This document shows positions 48,712 through 56,619 of a DNA stretch of 64,000 bases, one piece after another. The stretch spans positions 173,791 through 237,790 of the forward strand of contig JAVDCA010000008.1 of the NCBI GenBank assembly GCA_030848545.1, read 5' to 3'. Made by a program: the position numbers and the translations under genes. Under the pieces are notes generated by a model. That model searched no databases. It worked only from the letters and a program-made list of their open reading frames with translations, and had not been told where the DNA came from. Numbering within the stretch: position 1 is the stretch's first letter; each line of letters starts with the position of its first letter. The DNA is from Astrobacterium formosum (lineage in GTDB: Bacteria; Pseudomonadota; Alphaproteobacteria; Rhizobiales; Xanthobacteraceae).

Positions 48712-49974
48712 TCACTCGCCGGCGAGTCGCAGCGGCGCCCGGTTGCCCCGTTCCAGTTCGCGCAGACGCTTTTCGGCGGTGGCGATGTAGTTGCGGGTGA
48801 TCGGCACGACGTCCTGGCGTTTGGTGAGCTGGATCTGGAACACCATCAGGTTCTGGCGGCGGAACGACATTTCGCAGGCCGCCAGATAGAACTCCCACAT
48901 GCGCAGGAAGCAGGCGTCGTAGATGCGTTCGGCATCGTCGCGGTGGGCGAGGAAACGCTGGCGCCAGGCCTTGAGGGTCTCCGCATAGTGCAAGCGCAGA
49001 ATTTCGATGTCGGTGACCAGAAGCCCCGAGCGCTCGATGGCCGACAGCACCTCGGACATTGCCGGGATATAGCCGCCCGGGAAGATGTATTTGGCGATCC
49101 ACGGATTGGTGGCCGACGGTCCCTCCGAGCGGCCGATGGCATGCAGCAGCATGACACCGTCGTCGGACAAGAGTTCCGCGCACTTGCGGAAGAAGACGTC
49201 GTAGTAGCCGACGCCAACATGTTCGAACATGCCGACCGAGACGATGCGGTCAAAGCGCTCGCCGACCTCGCGGTAGTCCTGGAGCCGGAATTCGGCACGA
49301 TCGCCGAGGTGTTTTTCAGCGGCGCGCTGACGCGCGGTCGCGTACTGCTCGTCCGAGAGGGTGATGCCGGTAACCTTGGCGCCGCATGTCTCGGCCAGGT
49401 AAAGGCCGAGCCCGCCCCAGCCGCAGCCGATGTCGAGGACGCGCCGATCGCCGTCGACCAGGAGCTTGGCGGCGATGTGGCGCCGCTTGGCGAGCTGGGC
49501 GTCGTCCAGGCTCATCTCCGGCGTCTCGAAGTAACCGCAGCTGTATTGGCGGTCTGAATCGAGAAACAGCTTATAGAGCCGACTGTCGAGGTCGTAATGG
49601 TGGTGGACGTTGCGGCGCGCCCGGCGCTCGGGATTGAACTGTTCGATCCGCCGCCAGAAATAGCGGATGCGGGCGAGCACGCGGCTCCAGCGGGTCATGT
49701 AGTCGGCGCTCAGCGTCAGGTCGAGGAAGTCGGCAAGGGTTCCGGAATCGATGACGAAGGTGCCGTTCATGTAGGCTTCGCCGAGCTTGAGCTCGGGATC
49801 GACGAGGACCGCCCACTGGGCCTGGGTGCTCGTGAAGCGGACCGCGATCGGCTTGCCGGTACCGTCGCCGCAGACAAATGTTCTACCACTGGCGCAGGTG
49901 ACGATGAGTTGGCCGCGTCGCACCAGCGAGCGAATGACCTTCTTCAACAACCATTCCACGGGCGACCTCCACAT
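48712..49974 (-). CDS. cfa: cyclopropane-fatty-acyl-phospholipid synthase
   Basis: A 420-residue SAM-dependent enzyme that turns unsaturated lipid chains into cyclopropane chains. NVHHHYDLDSRLYKLFLD is the lipid-binding signature; VLDIGCGWGGLGLYLAE binds SAM; VSVGMFEHVG and the bicarbonate-site residues follow. The start at MWRSPVEWLLKK is chosen over an upstream ATG. Independent unit after dnaB. Confidence 0.94.
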   Translation of the reverse strand: MWRSPVEWLLKKVIRSLVRRGQLIVTCASGRTFVCGDGTGKPIAVRFTSTQAQWAVLVDPELKLGEAYMNGTFVIDSGTLADFLDLTLSADYMTRWSRVLARIRYFWRRIEQFNPERRARRNVHHHYDLDSRLYKLFLDSDRQYSCGYFETPEMSLDDAQLAKRRHIAAKLLVDGDRRVLDIGCGWGGLGLYLAETCGAKVTGITLSDEQYATARQRAAEKHLGDRAEFRLQDYREVGERFDRIVSVGMFEHVGVGYYDVFFRKCAELLSDDGVMLLHAIGRSEGPSATNPWIAKYIFPGGYIPAMSEVLSAIERSGLLVTDIEILRLHYAETLKAWRQRFLAHRDDAERIYDACFLRMWEFYLAACEMSFRRQNLMVFQIQLTKRQDVVPITRNYIATAEKRLRELERGNRAPLRLAGE

Positions 49975-50191
49975 GGTCCACCCGGCCGATAGCTCGGTAC
50001 CCGTCTCGGAAGGTGCGCCGAGCACGCCGGACTAATCAGGTCTCCTTACCTAATTACACCAAAATTCCGTCGTAGGTGCAATGCGGTGGTGTGGCGCTGC
50101 TGCCCATGCGGAAACGCATGGGTTGGATGAGGCAAGTTTGCGCTGGAGCGCGAATCCAAGTCGGAGTATGGCTCCGGCTATCCTTCCAGGC

Positions 50192-51253
50192 ATGCAGGGA
50201 AACGGAATTGTGACGATCCGCCTGATCTCCTTTGTCTTGAGCTTTGCGCTCGGAGCCGCCGCGGCGGCCCAGGCGCAAGACTACAGCGCCGGCAAGACGC
50301 CGGCGCAATTGTTTGCAAGTGATTGTTCTGGCTGCCACAAATCCCCGCAAGGCCTCGCCAAGGGTTATGATGTGCGCTCGCTCTCGAGTTTCCTGCGCGA
50401 GCACTACACGAGCAAAAAGGAGAGCGCCGGGGCGCTCGCCAACTTCGTCGCTGCCGCGGGTGGCGGTGCACCGGCAGCCGACAAGCCGGCGCGTGGCAGC
50501 CGCACGGCGGCCCCGGAACCCAAGCCGGCGGAACCCAAGGCTGCGGAGGAGTCCAACGCGGTTCGGCCATCGTCCGGTTTTCCGCGGATTTTCCCCTGGC
50601 AGTCGGCGCCGGAACCCAAGCCGGAAGCCAAACCGGAAGCCGTCGAGGCTCCCGCCGCGCCCGCCAAGCCGACGACCGGTCGCCGGCGGACAGCCACGCC
50701 GTCGGACGCCAAGGAAGCCGAGCCTTCGACGCCGGCCATCATCCGCCACCAGGGCGGCAGCCGCCCGGCGGTTCGCCGGTCCCCGCCGGCCGAGGCCGCG
50801 ACGGCGGTGCCACACGGCAAACCCGCCGATGCCAAGCCGCAGGATGCCAAGCCGCAGGACGCCAAGCCCGTCGAAACTCCGGCCGCAGAGACGAAGCCGG
50901 TGGAGACCAGGCCCGCCGCCGTCAAGCCGGCCGAGGCACCTCGTCCTGCTGCGGCGGCGCCGGCCGACGTTCCGGCCGATAAGCTCAAATCGTACCTTGA
51001 ATCCGGCCATGCTGCGAAGCCGGTGGGGAGCGCCGACAAGCCCGCGGGCGACAAGCCTGCGGACGCCGCCGGCTCGCGCCTCAACTCGTACGCGACCTCC
51101 GGCGACACCGCCGCGTCCAAGGCGGCTGTATCCGGCGCGGCCGACAAGCCGGAGTCCGGCACAGTGCCAAGCGAGCGGCCGGCAGCCGACAAGGGTGGCG
51201 AGGCAAAACCGTCCGCGAGCGAGCCCCGTACCGAGCCCCCGACCGTTCAATAG
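50192..51253 (+). CDS. secreted CxxCH protein with long disordered tail
   Basis: A 353-residue exported protein. The signal peptide is followed by a short domain with one heme-binding motif CSGCH (45-49) and KSPQGLAKG, like a reduced cytochrome c, but without a clear distal Met or C-terminal helix. From about residue 110 on, it is Pro/Ala/Lys/Glu-rich with imperfect repeats such as DAKPQDAKPQDAKPVE and PADK. It looks like a disordered linker or wall-spanning tail. A GTG at 50210 (VTIRLISF) is an equally good start. Function unknown. Confidence 0.7.
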   Translation: MQGNGIVTIRLISFVLSFALGAAAAAQAQDYSAGKTPAQLFASDCSGCHKSPQGLAKGYDVRSLSSFLREHYTSKKESAGALANFVAAAGGGAPAADKPARGSRTAAPEPKPAEPKAAEESNAVRPSSGFPRIFPWQSAPEPKPEAKPEAVEAPAAPAKPTTGRRRTATPSDAKEAEPSTPAIIRHQGGSRPAVRRSPPAEAATAVPHGKPADAKPQDAKPQDAKPVETPAAETKPVETRPAAVKPAEAPRPAAAAPADVPADKLKSYLESGHAAKPVGSADKPAGDKPADAAGSRLNSYATSGDTAASKAAVSGAADKPESGTVPSERPAADKGGEAKPSASEPRTEPPTVQ

Positions 51254-51468
51254 CCCGCGCCGGCGGTCCTCCGACCGTCGTCGGGCCTGCGCAATTTGGC
51301 CGCGCGACGCCGGAGCGCACACGTACGGCGGTGCCAGATTGGCCCATCCGGCGGTGTCCTTCGCTCCGAAGCCGCGTCATTGCGTCCGGACTGGCGGATT
51401 GCGCCGCGGGATGGCGGCCGGCTAATGTCGTGGTGCCGCGTAGGCGGAAGTAGCCGGGGTTGATGGTG

Positions 51469-51927
51469 ATGATGAGGGTGCTTGGCGGAATGGTGGTTCT
51501 CGGGGCCACTTTATGGCTTGGTCCGTCCGCCGCCGCCCCGGACCTGTTCCAACAGGCGGTCGCCTATGTTTTCACCGGGCGGGTCGAACCCGACGAGCCG
51601 GTCGAAATTGTCGACCGCAAGACCTGTGTGGTGATCGTTCCGGATACCCGGTTCAACCGCCTGGTCCGCTACTATCTCGGCCGCTTCGACATGGATCGCG
51701 CGCGCTTCAACACCCGCTACTCGGGCGCGCGCGCCTTCTACGAACTCGACGTGCGTGGCGACGACGTGATCCTCGAATATCTCGATCCCAAGACGCGCGC
51801 TGTCCTGCAGTCCTACCGGTCGGCCCTGATTGCGCTGCCGGGCGGGATCGAACAGACGCGTCGTGCGCTCGACGTGGTGTTCGCCGACGGAAACTGCAAA
51901 TCCGCCGAGCCCAAGGTGCCGTTCTGA
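51469..51927 (+). CDS. secreted hypothetical protein, 152 residues
   Basis: A small exported protein with a signal peptide (cleavage near SAA|APD). The mature part, FQQAVAYVFTGRVEPDEPVE onward, reads like a compact alpha/beta domain with two Cys (one in DRKTCVVIV, one in DGNCKSAEPK) that may form a disulfide. A GGGG ribosome site favours this ATG among three in a row. No family recognised. It may belong with the CxxCH gene 215 bp upstream. Confidence 0.7.
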   Translation: MMRVLGGMVVLGATLWLGPSAAAPDLFQQAVAYVFTGRVEPDEPVEIVDRKTCVVIVPDTRFNRLVRYYLGRFDMDRARFNTRYSGARAFYELDVRGDDVILEYLDPKTRAVLQSYRSALIALPGGIEQTRRALDVVFADGNCKSAEPKVPF

Positions 51928-52063
51928 TCCGGTCCGGCGAACCCGACCATGTCTTCCGTCGCCTGTGATCGCCCCCCATATGTGCGCTCCGTGACCTTGG
52001 GCGTGCGATCGACCGCGGAACCGCCTGCCGACCGTGCGCTCGCCATTCGAGAGCACACCCCCG

Positions 52064-53086
52064 ATGCTGGATTTCACCGCTTCTGCCATCGACTTCGACT
52101 CCCGTGACGGCGACGTCGCCAACCCGAGCACCACGCCGAGCGTGCCGGAGCGCGATGCCGACCTGCTCGACGCCTATTCCAATGCCGTGATCTCGGTCGC
52201 CGAGCGGGTCTCACCGGCGGTGATACGGGTCGCGACCCGCCGCCCCGGTTCCCGCGGCGGCGTCGGGTCCGGCGTCGTCATCGCGCCGGACGGCCTCGTC
52301 CTCACCAACAGCCACGTGGTCGAAGGCGCGCGCGAGTTCGAATTGACCGATGCCGAGGGCCGCACCATGTCGGCGCGGCTCCTCGGCGAGGATCCCGACA
52401 CCGACCTTGCGCTCCTGCGCGTCGCCACCGATCGCGCTCTGCCGACGGCGGTGCTGGGCAACTCCAAGACGCTGCGCCGCGGTCAGCTCGTGGTCGCCAT
52501 CGGCAATCCGCTCGGATTCGAATCGACCGTCACGGCCGGCGTCGTCTCGGCGCTCGGCCGCTCGCTGCGCTCGAAGAGCGGCCGGCTGATCGAGGACGTC
52601 ATCCAGACCGACGCCGCGCTCAATCCCGGCAATTCGGGCGGGCCGCTCGTCTCCTCGCGCGGCGAAGTGGTCGGAATCAACACCGCAATCATCATGGGGG
52701 CGCAAGGCATCTGCTTTGCGGTCGCCAGCAACACGGCCCAGTTCGTGCTCGGCGGACTGATCCGCCACGGCCGGGTCCGGCGCGGCTTCATCGGCGTCGC
52801 CGCCCAGACCGCGGCCGTGCCACGCGGCCACGCGCGGCTCGCCGGCATCGACAATGCCTACGGCGCCATGGTCACCGGCCTGGAGAACGGCGCTCCGGCC
52901 GCGAACGCCGGCCTGATGAGCTACGACGTCATCGTCGCGGTCGACGGCGTGCCGGTGACAGGCGTCGACGACCTGATCCGCATCCTCGATGCCAACCGCA
53001 TCGGCCGCACGGTGGTCTTCGACGTGTTGCGCCGCGGCCGCCTGCGCCAGTTCGACGTCCGCCCGCTCGAGCGGCAGGCGAGGTGA
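52064..53086 (+). CDS. HtrA/Do-like serine protease without signal peptide
   Basis: A 340-residue S1C protease plus one PDZ domain. Triad: H84 (TNSHVVEG), D114 (DTDLALLR), S191 (NPGNSGGPLV). The PDZ domain is at about 255-335 (GLMSYDVIVAVDGVPVTG). No signal peptide or membrane segment is seen from this start or from the GTG 30 bases upstream, so it may act in the cytoplasm, unlike DegP. The sRNA candidate follows downstream. Confidence 0.88.
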   Translation: MLDFTASAIDFDSRDGDVANPSTTPSVPERDADLLDAYSNAVISVAERVSPAVIRVATRRPGSRGGVGSGVVIAPDGLVLTNSHVVEGAREFELTDAEGRTMSARLLGEDPDTDLALLRVATDRALPTAVLGNSKTLRRGQLVVAIGNPLGFESTVTAGVVSALGRSLRSKSGRLIEDVIQTDAALNPGNSGGPLVSSRGEVVGINTAIIMGAQGICFAVASNTAQFVLGGLIRHGRVRRGFIGVAAQTAAVPRGHARLAGIDNAYGAMVTGLENGAPAANAGLMSYDVIVAVDGVPVTGVDDLIRILDANRIGRTVVFDVLRRGRLRQFDVRPLERQAR

Positions 53087-53295
53087 GGGGCTTCGATCGA
53101 ACTCGCCCGTGTCGGTCTGTCGTCATGATTGGCCGACGTGGAATGCCGTCCACGTCAACGTGGTCATCCGCGCAGCCTGACCGAACGGCAGCAATCGGGG
53201 CGCGCATTCCACGGGCGGGACGCGTCCGATTCGTCGAGCGCGCATGTTTCCCTAAGGAATTCACCCGACTGGTCGCGACTCCGGTTTTCCTTCAA
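53087..53295. other. intergenic, no gene seen
   Basis: First half of the 413-bp gap between the protease and deaminase genes. No ORF with a ribosome site or motif. It probably contains the promoter of the sRNA candidate at 53296-53399, but no clear -35/-10 pair is visible. Confidence 0.5.
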
Positions 53296-53399
53296 ATAGA
53301 CACCGTACGACGACGCGTCTCGCGTTGTCGTTGCCCTCCTTGGGCGTTTCCTCCCTAGACTTGGGCTGCTCCCAACCGGTGAGCGGCCCTTTTTCTTTT
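53296..53399 (+). ncRNA. candidate NfeR1/suhB (alpha-r14)-type small RNA
   Basis: The stretch has the architecture of the alphaproteobacterial alpha-r14/suhB sRNA family: a hairpin GCCC-TCCTT-GGGC (53333-53345) exposing an anti-Shine-Dalgarno CUCCU, a single-stranded UUUCCUCCCU (53348-53357) with a second anti-SD, and a strong intrinsic terminator (53363-53399). Such RNAs pair with ribosome sites of ABC-transporter and other mRNAs. The 3' end is fixed by the U-run; the 5' end is a guess from family length. The assignment is from remembered family features and needs a covariance search. Confidence 0.6.
53363..53399 (+). terminator. intrinsic terminator of the sRNA candidate
   Basis: GGGCTGCTC (53363-53371) pairs with GAGCGGCCC (53381-53389) with one G-U pair, followed by TTTTTCTTTT. 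This is the clearest plus-strand intrinsic terminator in the window. Confidence 0.85.
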
Positions 53400-53499
53400 C
53401 TGCCACCGGAACGCGAATCCATCCTGAGACGCCGTTTACGGGTTTCGGCTAGGCTTTCGCCGTGCCGCGACCGCGCACGCCGATGACGGAGGATGAATC

Positions 53500-54513
53500 A
53501 TGCTGGAGCGCGATGCGCTCATCGCCCGCCTGCCCAAGTGCGAATTGCACATCCATATCGAGGGTTCGCTCGAACCCGAGTTGATGTTCGAACTCGCGGC
53601 GCGCAACGGCGTCCAATTGCCATGGCCGGATGTCGAGACGCTCAGGCGCGCCTACGCCTTCAACTCGCTGCAGGATTTCCTCGACGTCTACTATGTGGGC
53701 ATGTCGGTGCTGGTGACCGAGCGCGACTTCTTCGATCTCGCCTTCGCGTATCTCAAGCGCGCCCGGGCCGACAATGTCGCCCATGTGGAGATGTTCTTCG
53801 ACCCGCAAGGCCATACCGTGCGCGGCGTCTCTTTCGCCACGGTGGTGAACGGGCTTCACGCGGCGTGCACGAAGGCGCGCGAGGAACTCGGCGTCGGTGC
53901 CAGCCTGATCATGTGCTTCCTGCGCCATCTCGAGGAGGCCGACGCCCACGCGACCCTCGACGAGGCGCTTCGCCATCGCGACAAGATCATCGGGGTCGGG
54001 CTCGACTCCTCCGAGCGCGGTCATCCGCCGGAAAAATTCGCCCGCGTGTTCCGCCGTGCCGGCGACGCCGGCCTCAATCTCTTTGCCCATGCGGGCGAGG
54101 AGGGCCCGGCGGACTATGTCTGGCAGGCCCTCGACGTGCTCGGCGTCAAGCGCGTCGACCACGGCAACCGCGCCCTCGACGACGACGTGCTGGTGGCGCG
54201 GCTCGCGCGCGAGCGCGTACCGCTCACCGTGTGCCCCTTGTCCAATCTGCGCCTGAAGGTGGTCGACGACATGCGCCGCCATCCCCTGAAGCGCATGATG
54301 GACAAGGACCTCAAGGTGACGGTGAACTCCGACGACCCGGCCTATTTCGGCGGCTACATCAACGACAATTTCCGCGCCGTGTCGTCGGCGCTTGATCTGT
54401 CCGAAACCGAGATCGTGGCGCTGGCCAGGAACTCGTTTTCCGCCGCCATGATGGACGAGGACGAGCGGACGACAGCGCTGGCGCGCTTCGAGGCGGTCGT
54501 GCGGGGAGGGTGA
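53500..54513 (+). CDS. adenosine deaminase family; probable adenine deaminase
   Basis: A 337-residue zinc hydrolase that deaminates adenine or adenosine. Zinc and catalytic residues: H17 and H19 (ELHIHIEGS), H197 (AHAGEE, with E200), H221 (VDHGN), D278/D279 (NSDDPAYFGG). The HAGEEGP and AYFGG forms are those of the adenine deaminase branch described for Pseudomonas and fungi, so adenine is the likelier substrate. Length fits. It follows the sRNA terminator by 100 bp. Confidence 0.92.
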   Translation: MLERDALIARLPKCELHIHIEGSLEPELMFELAARNGVQLPWPDVETLRRAYAFNSLQDFLDVYYVGMSVLVTERDFFDLAFAYLKRARADNVAHVEMFFDPQGHTVRGVSFATVVNGLHAACTKAREELGVGASLIMCFLRHLEEADAHATLDEALRHRDKIIGVGLDSSERGHPPEKFARVFRRAGDAGLNLFAHAGEEGPADYVWQALDVLGVKRVDHGNRALDDDVLVARLARERVPLTVCPLSNLRLKVVDDMRRHPLKRMMDKDLKVTVNSDDPAYFGGYINDNFRAVSSALDLSETEIVALARNSFSAAMMDEDERTTALARFEAVVRGG

Positions 54514-54633
54514 AAGCGGCGGACGGGAGGTCGTCGTTGCGAGCCGGATTGAGGAATTTTGTTTGGGGTGACGATCCCGGCGTGTGGCGTTCGGGATGTG
54601 GACTGACTGGTTGTGCGTATCTATATTGGGCGC

Positions 54634-54942
54634 ATGGCGCAGATGGTGTCAGAGGTCTACGACGCGCTCCGGAGCGTCAATGTTCCGGAGGACAAGGCGC
54701 GCAAGGCCGCCGAGGCCATGGCGCTGCCGGAGATGGGCAAATCCTACGACGCGCGCTTCGACAAGATCGAAGCGCGATTCGACAAGGTCGACGCGCGCTT
54801 CGACGAAATCGATCGCGATTTCGACCGGCTCGAGGCGGATGTCGTCGTGCTGAAGACCGACGTCACTCTGATGAAATGGATGCTCGGCTTCGCCCTCGCG
54901 ATGATCGCGGCCGTGCTCGGGCGATTGTTGTTCATCCACTGA
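54634..54942 (+). CDS. heptad-repeat membrane protein (DUF1640-like)
   Basis: A 102-residue protein. The middle (about 39-69) consists of four 7-residue repeats: ARFDKIE, ARFDKVD, ARFDEID, RDFDRLE, an ideal coiled coil. The C-terminal segment (81-100, WMLGFALAMIAAVLGRLLF) is a membrane anchor. This layout recalls DUF1640/CCDC90-like proteins. The first ATG after a weak ribosome site was chosen. It is convergent with the MFS gene; function unknown. Confidence 0.65.
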   Translation: MAQMVSEVYDALRSVNVPEDKARKAAEAMALPEMGKSYDARFDKIEARFDKVDARFDEIDRDFDRLEADVVVLKTDVTLMKWMLGFALAMIAAVLGRLLFIH

Positions 54943-54952
54943 TCAGGGCCGC

Positions 54953-56194
54953 CTATCGAACCGCGCGCATCCGCTCGCGCCGGAAATGCAGGACCGCGAG
55001 CACGAGCCCGGTGGCCTGCAGGGCGGCGCAGAAATAGAGCGGCGTGCCCACGCGCCAGTCGCCCGGAGGCAAGTGGGAGACGAGCGTGAGCAGCGGCGCG
55101 CTGAACAGGGGCGCGACGACCGAGGCGAGGCTGTTGATCGAGGAGACCGCGCCGAGGACGCCGCCCTGGCTCCTGGCGTCGGCGGCCGTCGAGACGATGC
55201 TCTGGATGGCGGCCGTGATCGTGAAGCCGAGCAGGTTGAGAACGATGACGGCGTACATCATCCAGCCTTCGGTGGCGGCTCCCCAGGCCGCATAGGCGAG
55301 CGCCGAGGATGCGAGCCCCGCGATCGCCAGGGCACGGGCGCTGAAGCGCGTGAGCAGCGTGCCGAGCAGAAAACCCTGCACGATGACCGAGACCACGCCG
55401 ACGACGGCCAGTGACAAACCGTTCTCCTTCGGCCCCCAGCCGAACTTGAAGGTCGTGTACAGGACCCAACTCGCATAGAGCGTGAACTGGGCGAGTGCCG
55501 TGAGCGCGATCACCCCCACCAGCAGACCGACGCCCTTGAGCCGCGCCAACGCGGTGAGGGCCGAGAACGGATTGGCCATGCCGGCGCGAAACGATCGGCG
55601 CCGTTCCGGCGGCAGCGATTCCGGCAGCACCAGGACACCGTAGATGAAATTGACCATGGTCAGGGCGCCGGCGACGAAGAACGGCAGGCGCAGGCTGTAG
55701 GTGCCCAGGATGCCGCCGAGCATGGGGCCGACGATGAAGCCGAGGCCGAACATGGCGCCGAGCATGCCGAAGCGCTTGGCCCGCTCCTCCGGCAACGTGA
55801 TGTCGGCCACGTAGGCGTTGGCGACCGCTGCATTGGCCTGCAGGGCGCCGCCCACGAGGCGCACCGCGATCAGCACCCACAGGGCGTTGGCGAACCCGGT
55901 GGCGAACAGGTTGAGCCCCAGCCCGCAGAAGCCGACGAGCAGCACCGGCCGGCGGCCATAGACGTCGGACAGGGCGCCGAGAAGCGGCGAGCCGAGGAAA
56001 TTGGCGATCCCGAAGGCGAACAGGACGACGCCGAACCAGAACGCCTGCTCGGTCTGCGAGGTGGTGAAGCTGCCGACCCATGCCGGCAGGACCGGGATGA
56101 TGATGCCGATCGCCACCATGTCGATCAGCACCACCAGCATCACGAACGGCATGGCGGCGGCGCGATCGCGGCGGAGAGAAAAGAATGAGTTCAC
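54953..56194 (-). CDS. MFS exporter of the TetA/DHA1 type
   Basis: A 413-residue, 12-segment drug:proton antiporter. The TetA-like signatures are present: GSPLLGALSDVYGRRPVLL (motif A, loop 2-3) and LGFIVGPMLGGILG (motif C, antiporter). The start is uncertain (GTG at 56194 or 56221; no good ribosome site). No tetR-like gene is adjacent, so the substrate and control are unknown. Confidence 0.9.
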   Translation of the reverse strand: MNSFFSLRRDRAAAMPFVMLVVLIDMVAIGIIIPVLPAWVGSFTTSQTEQAFWFGVVLFAFGIANFLGSPLLGALSDVYGRRPVLLVGFCGLGLNLFATGFANALWVLIAVRLVGGALQANAAVANAYVADITLPEERAKRFGMLGAMFGLGFIVGPMLGGILGTYSLRLPFFVAGALTMVNFIYGVLVLPESLPPERRRSFRAGMANPFSALTALARLKGVGLLVGVIALTALAQFTLYASWVLYTTFKFGWGPKENGLSLAVVGVVSVIVQGFLLGTLLTRFSARALAIAGLASSALAYAAWGAATEGWMMYAVIVLNLLGFTITAAIQSIVSTAADARSQGGVLGAVSSINSLASVVAPLFSAPLLTLVSHLPPGDWRVGTPLYFCAALQATGLVLAVLHFRRERMRAVR

Positions 56195-56619
56195 GGGCGG
56201 AGTCCGACGGGGGCGGCGCACCGGCGGTGCGCGTCACGAACGAATTCTATTGGGGGACCCCGAGGAAAGTGCGACCGCGGGATGGGTTCGCGGGCTTTTA
56301 ACGCCGCACGGTCGTGATCGGCAAGCCGACGCCGGTAGCCTGGGCCCGCCGGCGCTGTTCACTTGCGCTCATTGCATCGCGCAACCGTCATCCTCATACC
56401 CGAAAATTCGCCCGCGTCGTCGTCGCTTTCCTATCCGACATGGGCGGTCGGTCGCAGCGTTGAGCCGGGCTCACACTCGGATGTAGTGCAGCGCCACCGA
56501 ATTGCATTCGCGGCGGCTGCGGTGGAAGAAATTCGGTCTACATCGTCGCGAGACAAAGCGACCCGGGCCTACGTGGCCCGGGCGCCGAATTTCTGTTTCC
56601 GATTTCCGAAACAGGCAGT
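56195..56619. other. intergenic region with two hairpins
   Basis: Between the divergent-side start of the MFS gene and the stop of the first GDSL gene. Contains CTGTTTC...GAAACAG (56593-56614) and the GC-rich hairpin at 56562-56582; otherwise nothing recognised. Confidence 0.6.
56562..56582 (-). terminator. probable terminator of GDSL gene 1
   Basis: CCCGGGCC (56562-56569) pairs with GGCCCGGG (56575-56582). On the minus strand it is followed by CGCTTTGTC, a weak U-tract. It lies 37 bp past the stop of the gene at 56620. Confidence 0.55.
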
